Assembly: GCA_030848705.1 (NCBI GenBank)
Contig: JAUIZM010000012.1
Span: 5,520,679-5,584,678 of the forward strand
DNA from: Heracleum sosnowskyi
Lineage: Eukaryota; Streptophyta; Magnoliopsida; Apiales; Apiaceae
DNA length: 64,000 nucleotides
Reading direction: 5' to 3'
This document shows positions 33,501-43,875 of the stretch, one piece after another (positions within the stretch are counted from its first letter, which is position 1; the number at the start of each line of letters is the position of its first letter). A model generated the notes under the pieces. The model made no database searches. It was not told the origin of the DNA and worked only from the letters and a program-made list of their open reading frames with translations. A program made the translations under genes and the position numbers.

Positions 33501-34320
33501 ATCTGATATTTGGTTTAACAATTATTATCTAATTCGAACTATACATAAATTAAAGAGAAAAGATATTTAAGAATTTTTACATACAAAAATTTTAAATTAT
33601 CAAAATACACTTTTTAGTATTTAAATATAATTCTATTATTAATCAGATACACTTTTTAATATTAGATCTAACAATTCTCATCGATCTATTTAAGATCTAA
33701 CTGTAATAATTAATTTGATCATATAGTGGTCGTACACGGACCAGATCGATTTTAATTTTTTCTTAAATTGATTTTAATATTTTATTGAACTAAACATAGA
33801 ATTTATAAATTTAAAAGAATTAGGAAAAAAATTAAATTGGTGCTACAATAATAAATTTTTTTTATTAAAATTTAGATAATCACTTTACTGTTTGGGCTCT
33901 ATCTTGAGTTTTAGACAACAAATTTTAACAATTTTACAGCTCACGCGAAGCTAACAAAATTATCTTTAATTTAATGATGGTTTAATAATTATTATCTAAC
34001 CGGAACTATCCATAAACTAAAGAGAAAAGATAATTACGATTTTTTACATAAAAATTTCTATTCAATATAGGAAACCTATTTATAATTGGTTTAAATTATC
34101 AAAATACATATTTTAGTATTTAAATACTATCCTATTATTAATCAAATACAATTTTTAATATTATATCTAACGGTCCTTATCTATTTGAATATTTATAGTT
34201 TTATAATCCAACGGATCATATACTTTTGATAGTACAGTGATCGACCAAAATTTGAATAAAATCTCCCTTAAGCTTATTATATATAAGCTTATTATATATA
34301 AGGAGTTAATATCTATGATT
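30517..34320 (-). mobile_element. Helitron-associated repeat block with diverged 0.7-0.85-kb units
   Basis: Begins with a perfect Helitron 3' end (CTAG at 30517, CCGTGC-GAT-GCACGG hairpin). Inside, a unit containing GATTTTAC.RCYC..GTGAA, ATCTTTAATTTA, TTATCTAAC and ARAGAAAAG occurs at about 30780, 32330, 33055 and 33890, increasingly similar to the right. ATCTAACGGT motifs are scattered. Helitron-like 5' ends (ATGTTTCGGTTTTAT near 32800) suggest nested insertions. No coding sequence. Exact boundaries are not resolved. Confidence 0.5.
31845..32064. repeat. Direct tandem duplication, period 110 bp
   Basis: AAGTTAGGTCTGTCTGTAG at 31851 recurs at 31961, and the whole 110-bp unit is repeated with only a few mismatches, so it is recent relative to its surroundings. 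Confidence 0.88.
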
Positions 34321-34951
34321 TCTACACGGCAGAGTAATAATTAAAGAAAAAAATGTGGTCATCATAGTCCAATAAAGCAGCGAGAAACTATATACCTAGC
34401 TAAGTGGTTGGCTCATTGCCTGCCTTTCAAATTAGAGACAGTGACATAATTAAATTGTTCGTGTTTTTCTCAGCGAAATTTAACGATGGCTCCAACACTC
34501 TACTTTAACAAAGAACCTTATTTTCATATATAATCTGTAAGTAATATATTTAATTTGAATAAATCTCGAAAGAGCGAGAATCGAACGGAATAATCCATAC
34601 GACTAAGCCATGTATCTAATCCTTCCCTTTAACAAGTATTATTGCTATTATCCTCATCACTACGACACAACTGGACTTTTTTCTATAGCACGATGGTATA
34701 CCGATCCAAAATAGACTCCACACATTGAGACTATGCATGCATGTCGTACACTTTTGTTAATTTTAATTCCGAAAGGAACGCGTCGCTAATGCATGTTCTT
34801 AATCATGATTAATTATAAAAATATTATTATAATTAGCATATTACAAATAGTGATGACTGAAGAGTCAGCCTAGACGTCGATTGCTGACGATGACTCCAGT
34901 TCTAAAATATCAATTCTTATTATTTTATTTTTTTAGTATATTATGTGTGTG
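34321..34951. other. Upstream region of the HIPP gene
   Basis: No ORF. It contains tRNA-like scraps (TAGCTAAGTGG at about 34397; GAGAATCGAACGG at about 34576, B-box-like on minus) too poor for a tRNA call. Confidence 0.4.
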
Positions 34952-34959
34952 TATATAAA
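34952..34959 (+). promoter_or_regulatory. TATA box of the HIPP gene
   Basis: TATATAAA, 103 bases before the ATG at 35062, just after a TG repeat. Start of transcription is expected near 34985. Confidence 0.65.
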
Positions 34960-35061
34960 TGCCAAAAAGCCTCTTCCAAGTCTCATTTCAGTTTACAACC
35001 AATACCAAACAACTCTCCCTCCATATTTTGCAATCCTTTCAATTTTCAAGCAATTAGCGCG

Positions 35062-35708
35062 ATGGCTAAGGTACATAGGTTACACCTTCTCGAATGTGTG
35101 TGTGCGAGCGTGTTTAATTTTATCGTAACTACTTAAATTTTCGTAAAATCTCCTTTGTTTGTATATAAATTTATCGATTTGTACTTTTTTAATTGTTGCA
35201 GCAAAAGGTGGTTATCAAAGTCACCATGTGTTGCCCTCAGAAAGCTCGTGTCAAGGCGTTGAAGATTGCAGCTACTAGTGATGGTAATTACTAATTAATT
35301 AGTATTAAGCACAAGTAATAAAATCTTAATGAGTGTGTGTAGGTATAGTTATCACTGATCATAAGAGTACTTAATCAGTGTGTTTGTTAAACAGGGGTAG
35401 AATCAGTAGCATTGAAGGGGGATGACAAGGATCAAATAGAGGTAATCGGAGAAGGAATCGACACGGTTGAGCTTGCAAAGTGTTTGCGAAAACACGTAGG
35501 GCGTGCAGATGTAGTGAGTGTTGGTCCGTTCAAAGAAGAGAAGAAAGAAGAGAAGAAAGAAGAGAAGAAAGACGTGAAGAAGGATGATAAAAAAGATCCG
35601 GTGCCTATATATTATTACGGGTATTCTTACCCTCCATACAGTTACTGTCCTGCACCATGCTACTATGAGGTGCCATATTGTCGTGACCCTTCTTGCTCCA
35701 TCATGTGA
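35062..35708 (+). CDS. Heavy-metal-associated isoprenylated plant protein (HIPP), three exons
   Basis: Three exons, 35062-35070, 35202-35283 and 35395-35708, joined by GT-AG introns, give a 134-residue protein. The very short first exon (Met-Ala-Lys) is typical of this family. Residues 4-72 form an HMA ferredoxin-like domain (VVIKVTMCC, KALKIAATSDGVESV, DQIEVIGEGIDTVELAKCLRKHVG). A Lys/Glu linker of EEKKEEKK repeats (about 76-96) and a Tyr/Pro/Cys tail follow, ending in CSIM, a CaaX farnesylation signal. The metal-binding CxxC of classical HMA domains is absent (MCCPQKA in its place), as in the plant HMA subgroup around Pi21 and many HIPPs. Such proteins attach to membranes and act in metal handling or as targets of pathogen effectors; the exact role here is unknown. 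It is the only host gene recognised here. Confidence 0.9.
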
Positions 35709-35989
35709 ATTCGCAAAGATGATTGTGGGTTATCTGAATTATGATCCGATCCGAGAACGAACGATATTGCATAATGACGATGAAGAGTTGATCATCGAAA
35801 ATGATTTTGATTAATCAGTAATAATTCTGTAAGATCGGCCTTTCGACGCCTGTTCATAGATAAATTTTTCACACACGAATCTACCATAGAATTTCCTGTA
35901 AACTGCTGGCCGGTGCTTTTCGCGAGCTAATATTTTCCTCTTGTATTTGGATGATTATTCAATTATATATTAGATTTTGTTTTGTTAAT

Positions 35990-35995
35990 AATAAA
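35990..35995 (+). terminator. Likely polyadenylation signal of the HIPP gene
   Basis: AATAAA, 282 bases after the stop codon, in a T-rich context. Confidence 0.5.
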
Positions 35996-36000
35996 ACCAT

Positions 36001-37479
36001 AGCTCCCCCTCCCCAAATCATTTTAGCTTTGTGTTTTAGTTAACAATCTTATAAACACATTGTTTTGGTAAAGAGTCGTCAAATAATATTTTCTACAATT
36101 TTTCGGGATCTCTAACATTTTTGTAATTAGTTGATCGGAATTCGGTACAATGACGGTGATACCGGCTAATAAGTCTCTAAATGATAGACGCAATTTATAT
36201 AAAGTCAACTTAAATTCATGCATATTATCTTGTACTAATTAAGCAATCGCCACATGAAACATATATGTGCCATTATGTTTACATCTACAACTTGATATAT
36301 TTGATTCTTATGTATCGTGTGTTATAGATATACTCATATCGACGGCCATGTGCATTTTAAATTTAAATGAAATCCATGCATATTATTGACGATAATGACA
36401 ATTAGTTGAATTTAATTACATGTCATAATCTTGATCTTCCCTCTATTAACTTATGTCAACTTCATTTTGCATGAAACCAGGGGTATGATTAATTAGTAAT
36501 ATATAGAAGTACTGAATAAAATATGAAAATTTTCAAGGTAATTATTAATTAAAAGTTTTATATTTATCTAAGTGGCAGGAGCTTGTATCTTGTTGTCCAG
36601 GTTTTGGATTCGATTATTACCTGAACAAACACGGATAATAAATATATAAGTCTAAATATTTATAAAATAAAGAAAAAGTTTAATGTGTCCGACAACGACC
36701 ATATAATACGTGTAAGGTTAAGAGAATTTTCAAAACAAGTACAAGGGTGTTTATGTAAATTAAGAGAGGAGAATTTAATATTTACAATTGCTACTCAGAA
36801 TATATATTAGAAATTAAAATAAATACCCTTGTAATAATCATTTTGTTATTTTCTTGACTAGATAATTATCTATCAACTCATCTTAAGGCGGCTTGTGAAT
36901 TAATTTATAATTTATATAATATAATATAAAATTAATTAATTATGTATGCCTGCATAACATCATATCTCTCAGTTAAAAGAGAATAGTGACGATGGAGTCA
37001 ACTGGTTCATGCAGAAAACAAGTAAAAAAATAGACCAAAATCGAAGCTTGGACTCTTTTCATTTAAATTTCTTACTGTATGCATCACGCGATAATAGAAA
37101 AATGGTTTGGTTTAGCTAAATACCATATGTACCACACACATGAATACAAGGGGAGATTAGGACATGCAACTAACTATCAGATCGAGTTAAGGGACCCGGA
37201 GCTAGGGTTCAAACAAGTTTGACAGAAGCTTCGATGATATTTCAATTAACGATAACCACGAAAATAAGCCGATTAGTGATTGTAACGCTAATTATGTAAA
37301 CCATTTTTTTAAGAATATGTTTTAATATGAACAAAAAACAATAAAGATAAATTCTTTTGAAACAGTCTAATTCGAGTTCGAGAATATTCATACTTCAGTT
37401 TAGAGTTTATAAGATAAAGTACTATTAGAAAAAATCGTGATTTTTGAAGATATATGTTGCGTTTGTGAATTACCTCATA
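36001..37479. other. Intergenic sequence, no feature seen
   Basis: AT-rich, short frames only; nothing recognised up to the next Helitron. Confidence 0.5.
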
Positions 37480-39513
37480 CTAGTCTATAACCCGTGCAAG
37501 GCATTAAAAAATAATAAACTAAAAAATTTAAAGTGAACGGAAAATATTAAATAAAATAAAAATTAATATGATAAATTATAAAATGAGAAACTTAAATATT
37601 CATTGGAACATAAAAAAATATAAAAAAATACAAATGAGGTCGAGGAAGATAAATGAGGTATTATTAATAATATTTTATAATAAAATAATATTAATAATAA
37701 GGACAAATAGAAAATCTAACATGTTTCAATTAAAAAAAGTAATTGTCCGTGATACTTTTAGAAGTGTTTTAATTATATTAACTGTATTTATTAAAAAAAT
37801 ACATTGACATGTTAAAATAAGTAAGTTTTTTTAATAAGGACAAATAGAAAAGCTAACATGTTTTAATTAAAAAAAGTAACTTCCCATAATATTTTTAGAT
37901 GTGTTTTAATTATATTAATTGTATTTAAAAAAATACGTTCACTTATTAAAATAAGTAATTTTTTTAAATAATTAAAAGTATTAAAATAAGTTTTAAAATA
38001 TATAAGTAACGGTTGCACTTCATATTTTTGTAAAATAGAGATTTTAGTCATAACAAATATAAAAGGTAATATATTTTAATTTAAATGTAATTGCCCGTGA
38101 TATTTTTGAAAAATAAGTAAATTTTGTTTAAAAAAATAGGTAAGTTTTTTTAAATAATTAAAAGTATTAAAATAGGTTTTAAAATATATAAGTTGCACTT
38201 CATATTTTTGGAAAAGAGAGATTTTAATGATAACAAATATAAAAGGTAATATATTTTAATTTAAAGGTAATTGCCCATGATATTTTTGGAAAATAAGTAG
38301 ATTTTGTTAGAAAAAAATGTTTTAACTATAAAAGGCAATCAGCTAGTTACTATTTTTATATTATTTTATTATTTATTAAATAGAGTATTAAAATAGGTTT
38401 TAAAATAAATAAGTAAGGATTGCACCTCATATTTTTGGAAAATAGGGATTTTAGTGATGATGTGTTTTAATTATATTAATTGTATTTGTTAAAAAAAATA
38501 CGTTCACTTGTTAAAATATGTAAGTTTTTTTAAATAATTAAAAGTATTAAAATAAGTTTTAAAATATATAAGTAAGAGTTGCACTTGATATTTTTGAAAA
38601 ATAGAGATTTTAGTGATAACAAATATAAAAGGTAATATATTTTAATTTAAAGGTAATTGTCCGTGATATTTTTGGAAAATAAGTAGATTTTGTTAGAAAA
38701 AAATGTTTTAATTATAAAATGCAATCAGCTAGTTAATATTTTTATATTATTTTTTATTTATTAAATAGAGTATTAAAATATTTTTTTTAAATAAATAAGT
38801 AAGAATTGCACCTCATATTTTTGGAAAATAGAGATTTTAGTACTAACAAATATAAAAGATATTATGTTTTAATTTAAAGGTAATTGTCTTGATATTTTTG
38901 GAAAAGGAGTAGATTTTGTTAGATTTTTTTTTTAATTATAAAATGCAATCAGTTAGTTACTATTTTTATATTATTTTATTATATATTAAATAGAGTATTA
39001 AAATAGGTTTTAAAATAAACAAGTAAGGATTGCACTCATATTTTTGGAAAACATAGATTTTAGTAATAACAAATATAAAAGGTAATATGTTTTAATTTAA
39101 AGATAATTGCAATGATATTTTTGGAAAAGGAGTAGATTTTGTTAGAAAAAAAATATTTTAATTATAAAAGCCAATCATCTAGTTACTATTTTGGTAACTT
39201 GACAATAATACAATTCCATTAAAGATTTGATTTGTAGTAGCTTTCGTTATCCTAAAAAGAAAGAAGTATATTTATAACAGTGTATCCTAAATTTAAACAA
39301 ATTAGATCCCATATTTCCATTTTTTTATTAGATTTCAATATTATTTGATTTTTATGTACTAAAATATAGTGAAATATTAATGTAGAATAAAACTTTCCCA
39401 AATTTTGATTATATTATTAATTTATTAATTAGAAAAAGTACCGAAAACCAAAAACCGACCGTTAACCGAAAATCAAAACTTTCAATGTTTCGGCTTTAAT
39501 AATATAGTATAGA
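37480..39513 (-). mobile_element. Hel-H: complete non-autonomous Helitron with amplified internal repeats
   Basis: Both ends are present: CTAG at 37480 (plus), with TATAACCCGTGCAAGGCA inside it, and minus-strand start TCTATACTATATTATTAAAG at 39513. It is flanked by A and T. Six copies of TTGCAC..CATATTTTTGGAAAA..AGATTTTAGTRATAAC lie at about 38014, 38193, 38419, 38579, 38808 and 39031. No Rep/helicase ORF, so it depends on another element. Confidence 0.78.
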
Positions 39514-41280
39514 TTAGTTACATTTGAACTAGTAGCTACACTTCAAACATAATTTTGAATTTGGAATCAAAAGTTAACCGGGTTTTCGTTAAATTGTTTT
39601 AGGTACTATTTTGCATAGTTCATACACTTTTAATATAGTTTCACCCCTAAGTGTTCGTTGTAATGCCTAAATCATAGTCATGTATTTTAATTTATTTATA
39701 AGTTTAGTAGTATCTTTTGTTACATATTTTATTGTGTTATTTGGTTTTAGTTGTAGATTGTATGTTAGTTTCTATGTAGACAATGTCAAGTTGATTGTAA
39801 ATAGGTAACAACAAGTGTACACTGGCTTTGGTTCACGTATTGTAAAATTTTAGAATTTATTCATCATGTATCTATTTTATTTTCTCATTCTTATAATCTT
39901 ATTAGTATTGTCGGTTTTTTTATAAAGTATGGATACTGAACAAAGGTTTGTTGTCACCTCTACATTCTCGCTTTCTTCTGGAAATGGTTTATTTTGAATT
40001 TAGAATGATGCTAAATTACATATCTACTATAATTTGGTACATATTTGTAATATATATCCATCGAAAGAATTTTTTTAATTTATGTATGCTTGCATTTTGT
40101 GATTTTTACACATGCTGCTCCTGCTGTTTTTTTTCTATCATAGTGGTTTTACTGGATGGGTTACACTGGATTATAGCCTAACAGGGCCACACACCAATTC
40201 TACATGCTTAATTTTAACCAGGTATGTTGAAATAGTTTGTACACGAGGTTCACCTATTCTGAATTGTATATGCTTGGTAGTACAAATATCTTCTCCTTCT
40301 CAAACTTTGAGAAGCTAACTAGGCCGAGTTAAAAATTGAGTGAATGAACAATCTTTTGCTGATGGATGCTGTTGTTGATCATAATTCAGTTTGATAAAAG
40401 ACCAAAGACAACTCTGAGGTGTTGGTACATGTTTACCGAACAATCATTTGTCTTTGATGGATGTTACACAAACATTGGCACCAAGACTTTAGCGGCGGAT
40501 CTTCCGACAAAAATACATTGGCACTTTAGTTGTAGATCTTCTAACAAAGAAGATTTGATTTTTAAGTCCTCGGGTTATGATTTTATCCATCTCTATTTGA
40601 ATCAATGTAGTGTATTGCAAGTTGCAACAATAAATTCATATCACAAACCGGTTTGTGATGGAAATGTAGCGTATTAAAATTGTAATTGGGTTGGGTGTTT
40701 GAACTCGATTATCATGAGCACTTTGGTGTCCGTTCTTCATTTATTTTTTTATTCTACGTGTATAACATGGTAATCTCGATATCTTTGTCAAATTTCTTAA
40801 TTTACTGTTTTTATGGCTTTAGAAATTGTTTTTTAATATATAAATTGGTAAATTTGATTGCTCCAGTTAGATATTTTATGTTACACCTGTCTCCCCTTTC
40901 TTTCCCTTAAGGCTTCCTGATCATTTATTAAAAAGCATTTTCTATTGTGTTTCGTTGCAGAAAGTCAAGTTGGAGACACTATTTCTTTTGATACAAAGAG
41001 GCGCCTTATTGCTAACGCGCTACAAGACTTCTCAAATAAGCTATTTAATCTTCTTTAGCTGGTTAGTTGTGTTCCAATTTTTTTTTCTTGAGAACATGTT
41101 CCAATTTAATTTTGGAAAAGACTTATAAATTTTAAGGATTTAACTAATTTGTTTGCATGCATATGTTCATCAGGTCTATGCATAGCTAGAATAGGTGGCT
41201 ACTCTCATCAACTCTGCAGAAAGGATAAAAAATGGAAATGTGTTGTTACCTAGGTCTACTCGGGGGAGGATCGAAACTGC
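39514..41280. other. Intergenic sequence with one exon-like piece
   Basis: Mostly without coding signal. A stretch at 40961-41058 after an acceptor TTTCGTTGCAG reads GDTISFDTKRRLIANALQDF before TAG and looks like a terminal exon. No family was recognised and no upstream exon was found, so it is probably a gene remnant. Confidence 0.3.
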
Positions 41281-41282
41281 TA

Positions 41283-41557
41283 CTCCCTCCGTCCCACCCA
41301 AAAGTTATCATTTGGGTTGGGCACAGAGTTTAAGAGAAAATAGGTAAAGTAATGGAGAAGAGAAAGGAAAAGGAGTAAAGTGGTAGGGCTCGCCAATATT
41401 TAAGGTATACATGAGTAAGTAAATGGGAGGAAAGGAGTGGAAGTAGTTAATTTTTATATTATAAAACTTTACTATTTTAGAAAAGTTTTGGAATGTAAAG
41501 AATTGAGCGGGACATTCCAAAAAGGAAAATGTAAAAAAATGGATGGGACGGAGGGAG
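41283..41557. mobile_element. Stowaway MITE, 275 bp
   Basis: Terminal inverted repeats begin CTCCCTCCGTCCCA on the left and the complement CTCCCTCCGTCCCATCC on the right. A TA dinucleotide lies on both sides (41281-41282, 41558-41559), the classical target duplication. Non-coding. Confidence 0.92.
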
Positions 41558-41559
41558 TA

Positions 41560-42370
41560 CTTATTTAGATTGATTAGGAGCTTTATATTCAATAGGTTGT
41601 ACTCCTTATGACGGGACACACCAGTATATCTAGACTATTACGGGTTTTGGACCTTATGACACAGATACAATGATGTTTCATCCAAAACATCAAGCCTGAC
41701 CCATATGATTTTGGAAGATTGTACATAATGATGTGGGGTGTGGTCCATCAGATATTTATAGGATTCTATGTGGTATAGGGTTTGTAGAAGACATGTAAGG
41801 TCATCGAGGTGCCGAGATGAAAATTTTAGAAAATATCCATATCCAAGATGTACAGTTGTGCACTATGAAGTCAGGTCAGAGTTGCTTCAATCATAAAAGT
41901 AGAATGATTAGAACTTATTTATTATTTTGAGTCTTAGTTCAGACTGTTTTGTTATCATGTATCGTCCTTGCTATTTTTTAGCCCACGTTTGAGGTTCATA
42001 CTTTTAGCAAGTTACTTTTGTATCTAAATCTGAAGAGTTACTACCTTTTGTTTCAGTAAGATTGGCCAACATATCAAGTACGGTTCTATTTTATGGTTGA
42101 AATGATTTTCACTTATAAAAAATTTATGTATGTGTGTATGCAAATAGGGCCTTTATTAATTGCTTATTAATTGTTTAGGATAATTAGAATATTATTAGAT
42201 AGGTGTTGTGTTGTGTTGGGGTTGGTTGGAGGTTCATAGAGTTGTGTATATAATGTGGTGGGGGTGAGTTTTGAGGGTCTTAGTATTTTTACAAGTTAAA
42301 CACTGGCTATTATTTCTCAATTGAATTCCCAGTAGTCATGTGGATGATGTCAGCCTTCGGTGCTGTGATT
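41560..42370. other. Intergenic sequence, no feature seen
   Basis: No gene recognised between the MITE and the LINE remnant. Confidence 0.5.
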
Positions 42371-42490
42371 GTGAAGGTGAACGTGTATAGCTATTTTGCT
42401 GATCAGTCATTTAGTAATGACAAAAGGTCAGGTATTAGAGTTGTTATCAGGGACCATAGAGGTATCTTGCAAGGGATGGTGCGGAGCATT
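42371..42490 (+). pseudogene. RNase H-like (RVT_3) fragment, probably LINE-derived
   Basis: In one open frame this encodes VKVNVYSYFADQSF..SGIRVVIRDHRGI, the first strands of the RNase H domain found at the C-terminus of plant LINE polyproteins and related genes (usual pattern K.N.DG.F, G.G.V.RD..G). The catalytic DG is altered to YS. It is cut at 42490 by the CACTA terminus. Confidence 0.6.
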
Positions 42491-42504
42491 CACTACTAGA
42501 AAAA

Positions 42505-43440
42505 GCGGTTAAATTCAACGGGATAAATTCAACCATATTTAATATCAACCGGATATTGTTGATTGTAGTGTTAGCGTGACCTGACCTTTGACCGAAAATC
42601 AATTTCAACAGAACAAATTCAACAGGCACTAAATTCAACGGAATAAAATCAACAGGAATCAAATTCAACGGCATCCTGTTGAATTTGTGCGAGAATTTTT
42701 TCGTTAAGCGGGAAAGTACCCGCCACAAAGTTAAATACAATAGAAATAAATTCAACTGGTATAAAATTCAACTATTTTTTGTTGAATTTAGAAAAATGCA
42801 CTTTTTCCAAACGCGGGACTTTTCCCGCTCGATGCTAAATTCAACGGTTCGCAACATTCGGTTGATTATATTTGGAGGGATTTTCCCCCATGTATTTTAC
42901 ATGTTTTTCCAAATTATAAAAACAACGGGATTTCGTAAATTTACCAATTCAGTTATTTATATAAAATACGACCAATAACTAAGTATGAATTCTAAAAAAA
43001 ATGGTATAATGACATCAAAGATCTACACGTTAAAATTTATGTCATCCAATACTAGTAAAAAAAGTCATAAATTTTTAGAAAATAAAAAATTTGTTTTCAA
43101 TCAATTCATTTAACAAAAGATAGTAAATACTTATTAAGTTTTAAAATGCACAAAAAAATTACCAGTGATTTAATCAAGTACACATACCATAAATATTAAC
43201 GACTTGATTCAAGAAACATTAAAATAAAAAAAATAACTGCGTTTGTTAGTTTTACAATTTCAATTTTTTAATCAAAAAAATATCTAAACCTCAACGACTA
43301 GAAAAGAAAGGTAAGTTGCAGAGCTAAATTCAACGGGATGTTGTTAAAAATAAAAGCATGGGCGTATTTAAATTCAACTGCATTGCATTGATTTCATCTG
43401 CCACCTAACCTTTAGTTTCAACAGTTTCTTGTTGAATTTG
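42505..43440. repeat. CACTA subterminal repeat array (AAATTCAACGG)
   Basis: About eleven direct copies of AAATTCAAC (often followed by GG or GGG) and three inverted TGTTGAATTT copies occur in two clusters (42505-42850, 43320-43440). Such subterminal arrays bind the TNPA-class protein in En/Spm elements. Confidence 0.85.
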
Positions 43441-43875
43441 ATAGATGCATTTGTAAACCATATTCGCAGCACCATTTACTTTCCGAAGCCTCCCTTTCCG
43501 TTATTCACCATTTTTACTTGCATCTCTTCCTTGGTTAATCTTCAAATTTTCAAGTTTTCATGTCCAAGTAAGTACTGTTTTATACTTTTCTTCTGGTTCT
43601 TGTTCTTATTATTGTATTCATTTATGTTAATTAGGTATTATTTTTGTATGAAATGATGATTCACTATCTTGAATAAAGGAATAAAATTAGAGTGATTATT
43701 ACTTATTGTAAGTGTGTTACTATAATATAGAGATGATTAGCTATAAATTAATGTTACTAATCACACTAATCACATGTTTGTATAATTATTTGATATTACA
43801 AGCCTAATTAAAATTAATTGTAATGACTATTTAAATTATATGTGATATTTCTAGATTGCATCGGACCGAAGTTGG

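Noticed and set aside
34393..34625. tRNA-like A-box (TAGCTAAGTGG) and B-box-like (minus strand, near 34576) sequences
   Set aside because: They are on opposite strands, too far apart and without folding arms; not a tRNA gene.
35584..35814. Second frame overlapping the HIPP C-terminus and 3' untranslated region
   Set aside because: Overlaps the well-supported HIPP exon in another frame; no domain.
38014..39060. Regularly spaced repeats as a CRISPR-like array
   Set aside because: Plant Helitron interior; the units are long, diverged and contiguous, with no constant short repeat and unique spacer pattern.
40366..40910. Frames of 103 and 74 codons between Hel-H and the Stowaway MITE
   Set aside because: No recognisable domain, poor start context and no splice structure linking them to the exon-like piece at 40961.
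43558..43576. ATGTCCAA|GTAAGT as the first coding exon of the CACTA transposase
   Set aside because: Splicing it to the acceptor TTTCTAG before 43855 gives the wrong phase for the DRSW motif; left unassigned.
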